DNA from: Proteobacteria bacterium UBA1844
GTDB taxonomy: Bacteria > Pseudomonadota > Gammaproteobacteria > Steroidobacterales > Woeseiaceae
NCBI GenBank assembly: GCA_002338615.1
Contig: DDIS01000117.1
Span: 1 to 9,532 of the forward strand
Direction: 5' to 3'
DNA: 9,532 nt
Below the pieces are notes generated by a model that was given only the letters and a program-made list of their open reading frames with translations, ran no database searches and was not told where the DNA came from. Within the stretch, counting starts at the first letter, position 1; each line of letters opens with the position of its first letter. A program made the translations under genes and the position numbers. Below, piece after piece: positions 1-9,380 of the stretch.

Positions 1-899
1 AGCGTTTGAGCGCGCTCCTCGAGTGAGCGCCGGCCGAGCTTTGCAAGCTGCTGCGCAACTGAATTGACCATGCGCAGCCAGTCATGCCGGTCAGGCACGG
101 CGAGCTCGGCGGCACCGGAGGGCGTCGGCGCGCGAACGTCCGCGACAAAGTCGGCGATGGTAAAATCGACCTCGTGCCCTACGGCCGAAATGAGTGGAAT
201 CGGACAGGCGAAAATCGCACGGGCGAGCGCCTCGTCGTTAAAGGCCCAGAGGTCTTCGAGCGAGCCGCCGCCGCGCGTGAGAATCAAGAGGTCGCAATCG
301 GCACGCTTGACGGCTCTTTCCAGGGCGGCCCTGAGTTGTGCCGGCGCATCCGTACCCTGCACCGCACTGGGGTAGATCAGGACCGGCACCGACGGAAAAC
401 GCCGGCCAAGGACGCTCAATACGTCGCGGATGGCAGCGCCGCTCGGTGACGTTATCACGCCGATACGTGTTGGCAATGTTGGCAAATCCTGCTTCGTGTC
501 GGCGTTGAATAGCCCTTCGGACTGCAGTTTGCGTTTCAGGCGGTCAAATTCGCGCTTTAATGCGCCTTCGCCCGCCGGCTCAATTTGTTCCACCACAAGC
601 TGGTAGTCACCACGTGGCTCATAGATTGCTACACGGCCAAAGGCCAGTACCTTGTCACCATTTTTGAAGCGGATCGTCGGGCCGCGCTGCCGCTGGCGAA
701 AAAAAGCGGCGCGTACCTGGGCACTGTCGTCTTTAAGCGTGAAATAGAGGTGGCCGGATGCAGGTCGCGCAAGATTCGAAATTTCACCTTCGACCCAAAG
801 GCGCGCCATACCCGAATCGAGCAGCTGTTTGACCTGGCGATTCAGCTGGCTGACTGATATCGCCAGCAATTCGGGCGCTTTTTCAGGCAAATCATTCAC
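1..899 (-). CDS. xseA: Exodeoxyribonuclease VII large subunit (partial, C-terminus outside window)
   Basis: XseA with XseB forms exonuclease VII, a cytoplasmic nuclease that degrades single-stranded DNA into oligonucleotides during repair. The reverse strand translates without a stop for 299 codons and then leaves the window; E. coli XseA is about 456 aa, so roughly the last third is missing. Residues about 12-110 form the N-terminal OB-fold (WVEGEISNLARPASGHLYFT, YEPRGDYQLVVE). The catalytic domain follows, with GVITSPSGAAIRDV, RGGGSLEDLWAFND and SAVGHEVDFTIADFVAD. Asp159, Arg209, His242 and Asp245 line up with the residues proposed as catalytic in E. coli (offset of 4). The start is GTG at 899-897: an in-frame TAA lies at 920-918 with no ATG between, and the homology reaches almost to this codon. 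No clear Shine-Dalgarno precedes it. It is divergent from guaB, the usual gammaproteobacterial arrangement. Identity is firm; the exact start is less so. Confidence 0.96.
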   Translation of the reverse strand, partial: MNDLPEKAPELLAISVSQLNRQVKQLLDSGMARLWVEGEISNLARPASGHLYFTLKDDSAQVRAAFFRQRQRGPTIRFKNGDKVLAFGRVAIYEPRGDYQLVVEQIEPAGEGALKREFDRLKRKLQSEGLFNADTKQDLPTLPTRIGVITSPSGAAIRDVLSVLGRRFPSVPVLIYPSAVQGTDAPAQLRAALERAVKRADCDLLILTRGGGSLEDLWAFNDEALARAIFACPIPLISAVGHEVDFTIADFVADVRAPTPSGAAELAVPDRHDWLRMVNSVAQQLAKLGRRSLEERAQT

Positions 900-916
900 G
901 CAGCCGAGTATACCCG

Positions 917-945
917 TTTACCCAATTTTCCGAGCAGCGTAGAAT
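917..945 (+). promoter_or_regulatory. Sigma70-type promoter for guaBA
   Basis: TTTACC (917-922) and TAGAAT (940-945) are separated by exactly 17 bp, matching the consensus at 4/6 and 5/6 positions. Transcription would start near 952, giving an untranslated leader of about 110 nt before guaB. The bases after the -10 (TGGCCG) are GC-rich, like the discriminator of growth-rate-controlled promoters, but stringent control here is inference. The leader contains a 6-bp inverted repeat, TGCAGC/GCTGCA (994-999 and 1006-1011), and ACGCAAACG at 974-982, which equals one half of a PurR box. Confidence 0.55.
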
Positions 946-956
946 TGGCCGATTAA

Positions 957-4168
<3,212 letters not shown>

Positions 4169-4180
<12 letters not shown>

Positions 4181-4269
4181 TGGGAATTAGTAAATCATTG
4201 AAATATAAAATAAAAATAAGCTCAATTGATAATATAATCTGCATCATCAATGGTGTTTTTAATGGTATT
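4169..4269 (+). repeat. Left end (attL-like): core, A and B repeats
   Basis: The core GAGTGGGA is at 4169-4176. Repeat A is at 4196-4234, very A+T-rich, starting CATTGA and ending ATTGATAATA; it matches the right-end copy at about 31 of 38 positions with one gap. Repeat B is at 4250-4269 (ATGGTGTTTTTAATGGTATT), matching the right-end copy at 18 of 20. B is itself two ATGGTRTT units with 12-bp spacing, like paired arm sites. TGGGAAT at 4181-4187, just after the guaA stop, also occurs across the right core (6615-6621), so the exact crossover base is uncertain. The remaining bases up to 4491 hold no gene or clear promoter that I can support. Confidence 0.7.
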
Positions 4270-4491
4270 TCTCGGGGGTTGCAAAGCAAAAACCAACGAT
4301 GCCATGAGTGGCAGAATGGCGCTGTCATGGTATCGAGGGTGCCCAACTGAGCTGATAGTTCTATGACCGACCTGAGAGCCATAGAGTGCAACACCGCGGT
4401 TCCTAAACTGAGTCAGGGTATCCTGTGTTTTTTAGAAACTTCTCGACAGGAAGGGAGTTGAATCCGACCGCACAATGCCGTGGGTGAGGGC

Positions 4492-5757
4492 ATGACGAAA
4501 TCCTCGAAACAGAAATGGATCTTCCCCGCACGCTTCCGTACTGGAGCCTATAGCTGGAAATCCTCCAGGTTAGCTTGCCAACGACTTCGCGAAGCTGTTT
4601 CCGAAATCAAAAAGGTTGCGAAGAAAGAGCCTGATCTCGCCGCAGAAGGCTCTGTTCGCCTGATAGAAAAGCTTTGGCCTGCCTTGGAGCATGTGGACAG
4701 TTCCAGCGGTGCCTTGGGTTCCGCAGTGAACAAAGCACTTTATGACCTGATTCCCTTAATCATCAATGCGCCGGCTGAAGCCAATACGCGCGACAAATGG
4801 CTCGAACGGGTATGGCTGGCCATGGAAGATGATGGCGTCGATTACCTTGGCCCGGTGGGTGACCGCTGGGGCGAGCTATGTGGATCGCTGGAAACAGCCA
4901 ATCAGTGGGCAGAGGAATTGATGCCAACGCTGAAGTCGTGCTGGACTGACCCGAATCCGGGTAACTATTTTCATGGTGCAACGGCCTGTCTGTCCTGTCT
5001 GTTGGTGGCCGGACGTCACCAGGATCTGCTTGACCTGCTGGCGCTGGACCGCAAACCCTTCTGGCATTATCGCCGTTATGGTGTCGAGGCACTGCTGGCG
5101 ATGGGCAAGAAATCAGAAGCCCTGAAATACGCCGAGGCGTCCAGAGGACTGAATCAACCGGATTCGGTCATTGATCAGGCCTGTGAAGAAATCCTGATCT
5201 CTTCGGGCCTCCATGATGAGGCCTATCGGCACTATGGGTTGAGGGCTGCCCAGGGCAATTCCTACGTCGCGCGGTTTCGCGCTGTGGCAAAACGCTATCC
5301 CATGATGGCGCCGGCCGACATTCTCGCAGATCTGATCAAGACCACACCGGGGGAAGAGGGCAAGTGGTTTGCCACGGCCAAGGATTTGCAACTCTACGAG
5401 TTCGCCTTGCAGCTCGTTGGCCAGAGCCCTTGCGAGCCGAAGACCCTGACCCGGGCAGCGAGAGATTTTCTTGAATCGGAACCTGAGTTTGCTCTCGGTG
5501 CGGCAATGGCAGCGCTTCGCTGGTTGAACGAAGGGTGGGGATATGAAGTGACCAGCGTCGATGTGATAGATGCTTACGACCAGGCGATGGATGCTGCAAC
5601 CCGCTTGAATAAGGCTGACGACGTCGCCGAGCGGATCCGGCAGCTCGTTGAGGCAAACGACAATTCCGGTGCACAGAACGCGGCGAGACAGCTTGTTCGC
5701 CAGACCTTGCAGGGGCGAGTGCGAGACTATGGGGACGACAATTCCCCCGTGGCATAA
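4492..5757 (+). CDS. Uncharacterised alpha-helical repeat protein, island cargo
   Basis: The 421-aa product is not one I can assign to a named family with confidence, though it resembles a widely spread type of 'hypothetical protein' with TPR-like helices. It is predicted cytoplasmic: no signal peptide and no membrane segment. The N-terminus (KWIFPARFRTGAYSWKSSRL) is basic and aromatic. Helical stretches follow, including EAVSEIKKVAKKEPDLAAEG (35-53), an HVDSSSGALGSAVN patch (67-80), LLDLLALDRKPFWHYRRYG (179-197) and TPGEEGKWFATAKDLQLYEF (285-304). Regularly spaced Ala/Leu/Tyr pairs from about 160 to 345 suggest repeated helical hairpins. I prefer ATG 4492 to the in-frame GTG at 4480, because the product then begins MTKSSKQKWIFPARF. 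Neither start has a well-spaced ribosome site; GAGGG is only 1 nt before the ATG. It lies 57 bp before the toxin gene on the same strand. A role in regulation or defence is possible but unproven. Confidence 0.8.
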   Translation: MTKSSKQKWIFPARFRTGAYSWKSSRLACQRLREAVSEIKKVAKKEPDLAAEGSVRLIEKLWPALEHVDSSSGALGSAVNKALYDLIPLIINAPAEANTRDKWLERVWLAMEDDGVDYLGPVGDRWGELCGSLETANQWAEELMPTLKSCWTDPNPGNYFHGATACLSCLLVAGRHQDLLDLLALDRKPFWHYRRYGVEALLAMGKKSEALKYAEASRGLNQPDSVIDQACEEILISSGLHDEAYRHYGLRAAQGNSYVARFRAVAKRYPMMAPADILADLIKTTPGEEGKWFATAKDLQLYEFALQLVGQSPCEPKTLTRAARDFLESEPEFALGAAMAALRWLNEGWGYEVTSVDVIDAYDQAMDAATRLNKADDVAERIRQLVEANDNSGAQNAARQLVRQTLQGRVRDYGDDNSPVA

Positions 5758-5777
5758 AATGGATCGTTGTTCGGGTA

Positions 5778-5805
5778 TTGATAAAGGTAACTTATATGTT
5801 ACTAT
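5778..5805 (+). promoter_or_regulatory. Toxin-antitoxin promoter with embedded palindromic operator
   Basis: TTGATA (5778-5783) and TACTAT (5800-5805) are 16 bp apart. The spacer holds a near-perfect 16-bp palindrome, GTAACTTATATGTTAC (5787-5802; 14 of 16 positions symmetric), overlapping the -10. A dimeric DNA-binding antitoxin bound there would block RNA polymerase, the usual autoregulation of type II toxin-antitoxin operons. Transcription would begin close to the toxin start codon, leaving almost no leader. Binding is inference. Confidence 0.5.
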
Positions 5806-5814
5806 ATGGGGCAT

Positions 5815-6144
5815 ATGACAGAGGTTAGGGAATACCTCGATGCTGAGGGAAACAGTCCTTATGGCAAATGGTTTGATCGTCTGAATGTGACCGCTGCGGT
5901 CAAGGTGACGACAGCAGTCCATCGGATCGAGCAAGGAAATTTCTCTAATGTGAAAGGTGTTGGCGCCGGCGTCTATGAGTACCGGATTGATTTTGGTCCT
6001 GGTTATCGAATCTACTTCGGCAAGGACGGGGATCGGTTGGTGATATTGCTAGCGGGCGGTACCAAGAAGCGCCAGGACGCGGATATTTCCGACGCAAAAG
6101 GGCACTGGCGCGATTATAAGCGCCGGAAACGGCAAGAGGTGTAA
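5815..6144 (+). CDS. RelE/ParE-superfamily toxin, phage Gp49-like (addiction module killer)
   Basis: The 109-aa basic protein matches the Gp49-like/HigB branch of the RelE/ParE superfamily, in which characterised members cleave mRNA on the ribosome. The hallmark core is present: RIEQGNFSNVKGVGAGVYEY (37-56), then RIDFGPGYRIYF (57-68), then ILLAGGTKKRQDADI (77-91). The tail is a Lys/Arg-rich helix, DYKRRKRQ. I chose ATG 5815 because the product then begins MTEVREYL, as in homologues I recall. ATG 5806 (112 aa) is in frame but sits directly on the predicted -10 box. The gene precedes its antitoxin with only 2 nt between stop and start, so this is a toxin-first pair of HigBA type. Nothing looks truncated. 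mRNA-cleaving activity is inferred from family membership. Confidence 0.87.
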   Translation: MTEVREYLDAEGNSPYGKWFDRLNVTAAVKVTTAVHRIEQGNFSNVKGVGAGVYEYRIDFGPGYRIYFGKDGDRLVILLAGGTKKRQDADISDAKGHWRDYKRRKRQEV

Positions 6145-6146
6145 AG

Positions 6147-6470
6147 ATGGCTCTGACAAAAGATTTTAAGGACACCATACAGGCACGCGCCCAAAGGGAT
6201 CCTGCGTTCCGTAAGGCCCTGCTGCAGGAAGGGGTCGAATGCCTGCTCGCTGGTGACGTCGATACCGGCAAGGCAGTGCTGCGTGACTATATCAATGCGA
6301 CGATCGGATTTGAGGAGCTCTCCCAGGTGTTCGACAAGTCGAGCAAGAGTCTCATGCGTATGTTCGGGCCAAAAGGGAACCCCCAGGCGAGCAACCTGTT
6401 TGCGGTGATCCATTACCTGCAGGAGCAGGAAGGGATTCACCTGGAGGTCAAAGCCCGGAAGGTTGCCTAG
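6147..6470 (+). CDS. HigA-like antitoxin, HTH regulator of the addiction module
   Basis: The 107-aa protein is the likely antidote of the upstream toxin and resembles the 'probable addiction module antidote' family (COG3636-like). The N-terminal part (KDFKDTIQARAQRDPAFRKA, 5-24) and ECLLAGDVDTGKAVLRDYIN (31-50) form helices expected to contact the toxin. Residues about 52-93 (GFEELSQVFDKSSKSLMRMF and GNPQASNLFAVIHYLQ) fit a helix-turn-helix. GAGGTG, with about 6 nt spacing inside the end of the toxin gene, is a good ribosome site, so translation of the two is coupled. The protein probably represses its own operon by binding the palindrome at 5787-5802. Complete, with no sign of decay. Confidence 0.86.
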   Translation: MALTKDFKDTIQARAQRDPAFRKALLQEGVECLLAGDVDTGKAVLRDYINATIGFEELSQVFDKSSKSLMRMFGPKGNPQASNLFAVIHYLQEQEGIHLEVKARKVA

Positions 6471-6484
6471 AGTGCGGTGTGGCG

Positions 6485-6530
6485 GTGCTCAATCTGCAAT
6501 TTTTTCGAGCACTTAGAAGGATTTTCTAAG
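6485..6530 (+). terminator. Hairpins after the antitoxin gene, possible terminator
   Basis: CTTAGAA-ggatt-TTCTAAG (6512-6530) is a perfect 7-bp inverted repeat, 41 nt after the antitoxin stop, followed by the T-rich repeat B (ATTTTT). A second pair, GTGCTC (6485-6490) and GAGCAC (6507-6512), encloses an AATTTTTT-containing loop. The first could end the toxin-antitoxin transcript, but its stem is AU-rich and the U-run is delayed. It could equally be part of the recombination end. Confidence 0.35.
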
Positions 6531-6531
6531 C

Positions 6532-6620
6532 ATGGTATTTTTCATGGTATTACCGATTATCAGGAAAATAAGCCATTGAATATAAAAGACAAAAAAGGCT
6601 TATTGATAATAGAGTGGGAA
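6532..6620 (+). repeat. Right end (attR-like): B and A repeats, then core with old guaA stop
   Basis: Repeat B is ATGGTATTTTTCATGGTATT (6532-6551). Repeat A (6574-6611) runs directly into the core GAGTGGGA (6612-6619). An 8-bp perfect inverted repeat, AATAAGCC (6567-6574) and GGCTTATT (6597-6604), overlaps A and is absent from the left copy. The core continues as GAG TGG GAA TAG, the same Glu-Trp-Glu-stop that ends GuaA. Orientation of A, B and core is direct relative to the left end. Confidence 0.7.
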
Positions 6621-6622
6621 TA

Positions 6623-6641
6623 GGGGGTCGACACGACCCCC
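6623..6641. terminator. Bidirectional hairpin, likely original guaA terminator
   Basis: GGGGGTCG-ACA-CGACCCCC is an 8-bp perfect stem with a 3-nt loop. It overlaps the last base of the ancestral guaA stop (TAG 6621-6623) and lies 9 nt past the end of the convergent lipoprotein gene. It probably served both genes before the insertion. Neither side has a proper U-run, so intrinsic termination may be weak. Confidence 0.5.
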
Positions 6642-6650
6642 GTACTCGTT

Positions 6651-8162
6651 TCAGTTGGTAACGACAACCCCCGGTGGTCCCCACGTGCCCTTGCCAGGTG
6701 GCAGCACAGAGGAGGCGTCACTTGCGGGCTTGGGCCAGTACATGCGTAGTGCCAGGTAGATAGGGCCGTCAGGCGCCGGCAGCCAGTTCGACTCCTTGTC
6801 CTTGCCGGGCGATTCATGCTGAATGTAGATAGTCAGCGACCCGTCGGAGTTCTTTTTCATGTCTGGCAGCATTGGCGAATTGACCAGGTAACGGTTGATC
6901 GGGTTTTCGACCAGCAGCTGACTGTCACCGTAGTACATGGTCACAGACCAGAACGCGTTGACCGGTGGCAACGAGCCGGCGGGGAAGGTGAGGGTGTAGT
7001 TGTGCTTGCTGCCATCCAGGATCTGGCCCTTGGCATCGGTCCGGCCCAGAAGGTACATCGCCTCGGAGGCGTCGTTACCGTAGATCCCGGCCTTGGCTCC
7101 GGCCGCACGCTTGAGCCAGTCGCCGTCGTAGAAATCGCCGTCGCCCCACAGCGATCCGACCTGCCAGCCATTGACGTCGGTGGCGCCCCCGGCCACGAAC
7201 GCGTTGACTTTGGCGTCGCCGGCCTTCATCCCCTCGGCCATCGCCTGCTGTTGCTCCGGCGAAAAGCTGTTCATGTCGAAGGTCTTCCCGGGACCCACGC
7301 CGATCTTGGCCAGTTTGGCGCGGATATCCTTGTCTTTGGCGGACTCCGGTATGTAATTGAGCGCGGCGCTGAGGTAGCCCCAGAAGTGGTCTTTGACCCC
7401 GGCCGACGTTGCGGGCAGGAAGTCGATTTCCGGCGCCGCGGCTGGCGCGGGCTTGCCCTGGAATGCCGACAGGGTCTGGATTTTGTACCCGGCCTGAATC
7501 TTTTCCACGTTGGGCATGTCCTTGGCATTCAACAGCTGGGTGCGGAAAGCGACGAGCATGAACGGCGTCGTCGAATGGAAGACCTTGCCGACGCCCGCCG
7601 GCTTTTCGCCGTGCCAATCGGGGCCGACAACCGCATAGGAGCCTGCTTTGTTGCCGGTTGCACGGCTGCCGATGTAGCCAACGTTGTAGACGTTACCGTC
7701 GATCAGTTGTGCGGAGTAGTAACGGCCCTTGTCGACCTCGGGGACCGAGATCACGACAGGTTCGGCACGCAGGTCGAGCCAGGCCAGCGAGTACGGCGTA
7801 TCGCTGTTCGGGCTGAGAACCGCGGTGTCTTTGTAGGTGAAGAGGCGCGGCTCGTTCTTGATGTGGTTGAACGGTGCCTTGTACTGGCTCGTATTCTTGT
7901 CGACGGCATATTCGTTCATGATCGCGTAATTCATGACCAAAGGCAGACCGTAGATGTAGCCTTCCTCGGCGAGCGCCTTGAGCTGTTCGATGGTCAAACC
8001 ATCCGCTTTTGTTGCAGACGTTGTCGTGTCGGAGCTTGCCATGGTGTCGGCCGGGGCCGAAGTGGTTGCCGTGGTGTCGGCTTTGTTGCAGGCCGTTAGC
8101 ATAGAAAGCGCAAACACGCCAGCCATGGCTAGTTTGAAAGTAGTGTGACGGAATATTTTCAT
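6651..8162 (-). CDS. DUF1254/DUF1214 family lipoprotein
   Basis: The 503-aa exported protein has no established activity. The N-terminus has a basic start, a hydrophobic stretch and a lipobox L22-T-A-C25, so it should be lipidated at Cys25 and anchored in the cell envelope. A Thr/Ser/Ala-rich linker (about 28-52) follows. The DUF1254 region (about 100-235) shows SPNSDTPYSLAWLDLR, VPEVDKGRYYSAQLIDGNVY and VGYIGSRATG. The C-terminal DUF1214 region (about 374-480) shows NAFWSVTMYYGDSQLLVENP, DGSLTIYIQHESPGKDKESN and WLPAPDGPIYLALRMYWPKP. Length is typical for the two-domain form. ATG 8162 is supported by AGGAG 8 nt upstream and by the signal peptide beginning there. It converges on guaA and the island. 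Such genes often sit beside COG4313 outer-membrane proteins, a remnant of which lies at 8703-8882. The long open frame opposite it (6816-8099) is a codon-bias shadow. Confidence 0.9.
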   Translation of the reverse strand: MKIFRHTTFKLAMAGVFALSMLTACNKADTTATTSAPADTMASSDTTTSATKADGLTIEQLKALAEEGYIYGLPLVMNYAIMNEYAVDKNTSQYKAPFNHIKNEPRLFTYKDTAVLSPNSDTPYSLAWLDLRAEPVVISVPEVDKGRYYSAQLIDGNVYNVGYIGSRATGNKAGSYAVVGPDWHGEKPAGVGKVFHSTTPFMLVAFRTQLLNAKDMPNVEKIQAGYKIQTLSAFQGKPAPAAAPEIDFLPATSAGVKDHFWGYLSAALNYIPESAKDKDIRAKLAKIGVGPGKTFDMNSFSPEQQQAMAEGMKAGDAKVNAFVAGGATDVNGWQVGSLWGDGDFYDGDWLKRAAGAKAGIYGNDASEAMYLLGRTDAKGQILDGSKHNYTLTFPAGSLPPVNAFWSVTMYYGDSQLLVENPINRYLVNSPMLPDMKKNSDGSLTIYIQHESPGKDKESNWLPAPDGPIYLALRMYWPKPASDASSVLPPGKGTWGPPGVVVTN

Positions 8163-8702
8163 TCTGATGACTCCTGGTTCATACCTTGGTTTGTGCTGTT
8201 CCGGGTGCTTGTCAACCTGACCTTTATTTGAATTTTTGGAAAACAGGTTAGCTGAACTTTCGAATGCAAGTATTTGCGCTTTGTACTTAAGAATGGATGA
8301 TCGTTGAATAATGCGAATTCTGTCAACTAGAACATTGATTTCTGGTTTTCACGTCCTGGACGATCTCCTGGCGAACAAGACCTCCTGGCGCACAACTAGA
8401 AAGCGCCGATCAAGGTGTGATGGCTGGACGCTTACGATACCATGACTCGAGAATATAAGCTCTCTATGAGGAAAATTACGGAGGAAGATTACGCAAACGA
8501 ATTGGGCGGAATTATGGGGTGATATTTTACAGCTGATGGTGTGGAAAGTCCGGGCGCGCCAGAAATCCGGACGTAGTGCGCCAGTGTAGTGTGCCAGTGT
8601 AGTGTGCCAGTGTTAGATTCGAAATCTTGGGTTACGAAAAGGATTCAGTGCGTGGAAATTTATTGCGGAACAAGACTGAATCGTATGCGGCTGTCCGTGT
8701 AA
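8163..8702. other. Gene-poor interval between lipoprotein gene and tadA region
   Basis: I see no convincing gene on either strand. It contains TTGACA on the minus strand (8215-8210) without a -10 at the right distance, and AACCTG/CAGGTT inverted arms (8214-8219 and 8244-8249) that could be an operator for the lipoprotein gene. There is a 9-bp direct repeat CTCCTGGCG (8365-8373 and 8382-8390), and GTCCGG/CCGGAC arms (8548-8553 and 8567-8572) just before a tandem repeat. It is more A+T-rich than the neighbouring genes, which suits decayed accessory DNA. Confidence 0.5.
8578..8616. repeat. 13-bp tandem repeat, three copies
   Basis: The units are GCGCCAGTGTAGT, GTGCCAGTGTAGT and GTGCCAGTGTTAG, head to tail. 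A partial extra match (GTAGT, 8573-8577) precedes them. Period 13 is not a multiple of three and the interval is non-coding. It may have arisen by slippage or act as a binding array. Confidence 0.75.
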
Positions 8703-8882
8703 TGGCCGGCCCGGGCAAACGGCAAAGACAATTGGATGACTTATGTTACCGGCGATATTCCAACTGGAGACTATGATCCGGACCGACCCGCGAATATTGG
8801 TATCGGGCACGCCGCCGTTAATGTCGGCGGTGGCTACACCTATTTCGATCCGGCGAAGGGCCGCGAATTCTCAACCGTTATT
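8703..8882 (+). pseudogene. Fragment of a COG4313 (SphA-like, phenol meta-pathway) outer-membrane protein gene
   Basis: The frame read from 8703 gives GKDNWMTYVTGDIPTGDYDP, then ANIGIGHAAVNVGGGYTYFD and KGREFSTVI. From memory this closely follows the middle of the COG4313/Phenol_MetA_deg family (NWMTYVTGDIPxGxYDPxRLANIGIGHxAI, then GGGYTYFDPKTGHEFSAV). Full members are roughly 300 aa with a signal peptide. Here only about 55 residues remain: an in-frame TAA sits at 8700-8702, the N-terminal half is not recognisable upstream, and the family match stops at about 8882, where the frame continues into TadA. This is a relic left by deletion or rearrangement. The frame it leaves is still open, so it could be translated as an N-terminal addition to TadA. 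Family assignment is from recalled similarity and was not searched. Confidence 0.65.
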
Positions 8883-8912
8883 CAATGGCCTCAAGTCCAG
8901 CGTCGCTTCGAA

Positions 8913-9380
8913 ATGAACTGGTCCGACACTGATATCGCGTACATGCGCGCAGCGCTTGCCGAGGCTGAACGCAGCGGAGAGCTTGGCGAGATACCGGTTG
9001 GCGCCGTGGTGGTTCGGGGCAGCGCCATCGTTGGCACCGGCCACAACCGCAGCATTGTCGATTGCGATCCATCCGCACATGCGGAAATTGTCGCGCTTCG
9101 AGCAGCGGCCAAAGCAGGGCGGAATTATCGCCTGAACGGCGCGAGTCTTTTTGTAACGCTCGAACCTTGTGCGATGTGTATTGCCGCTGCGGCACAGGCC
9201 CGCGTTACGCGCGTAGTATTCGGCGCGTACGACAAGAAGGCCGGGGCAGCGGGTTCTGTTATAGACCTGACCGAGAGCAATGCGCTGAATCATCGCATGG
9301 AAGTGAACGGCGGCGTGCTGGCAGAGGAGTGCGGGGCGTTACTGCGCCGTTTTTTCGAAACAAAACGCGGCGATCCGTAG
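8913..9380 (+). CDS. tadA: tRNA(adenine34) deaminase
   Basis: TadA deaminates adenosine 34 of tRNA-Arg(ACG) to inosine, which is needed to read CGN codons, and is essential in most bacteria. The 155-aa product has the full zinc site of the cytidine-deaminase fold: His56 and the proton-shuttling Glu58 in DPSAHAEI, and Cys86 and Cys89 in TLEPCAMC. IPVGAVVV, NYRLNGASLFVT, RVVFGAYDKKAGAAGS and LNHRMEV are also typical. ATG 8913 is chosen because the family homology begins there (NWSDTDIAYMRAALAEAE against E. coli SHEYWMRHALTLA). It has no Shine-Dalgarno, and the frame is open back to 8736, which would add 59 residues from a relic porin gene. The stop TAG (9378-9380) lies inside the first copy of a downstream repeat. 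Its usual neighbourhood is guaBA; here about 4.7 kb of accessory DNA intervenes and no strong promoter is evident. Confidence 0.95.
   Translation: MNWSDTDIAYMRAALAEAERSGELGEIPVGAVVVRGSAIVGTGHNRSIVDCDPSAHAEIVALRAAAKAGRNYRLNGASLFVTLEPCAMCIAAAAQARVTRVVFGAYDKKAGAAGSVIDLTESNALNHRMEVNGGVLAEECGALLRRFFETKRGDP

Noticed and set aside
64..857. Plus-strand open frames opposite xseA
   Set aside because: They are shadows; the reverse strand gives a continuous, motif-complete XseA.
4181..4491. Integrase remnant at the left end of the island
   Set aside because: Both strands were read; no tyrosine-recombinase motif or related stretch was found, only repeats and featureless sequence.
4475..4495. Six-codon leader peptide (MPWVRA) overlapping the start of the 421-aa gene
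   Set aside because: The only purine-rich stretch (AGGAAGGGAG, 4448-4457) is 17 nt away, too far for a ribosome site, so coupling cannot be supported.
6816..8099. 427-codon open frame on the plus strand opposite the DUF1254 gene
   Set aside because: It is fully antisense to a well-supported lipoprotein gene, has no recognisable motif, and its composition is that of a GC-rich codon-bias shadow.
8177..8215. Promoter for the DUF1254 gene using minus-strand TTGACA
   Set aside because: TTGACA is perfect, but the nearest TATGAA is 26 bp away and nothing fits at 16-18 bp.
8442..8522. 26-codon open frame starting MTREYKLSMRKITEEDY
   Set aside because: No ribosome site, no family resemblance, and the length is expected by chance.
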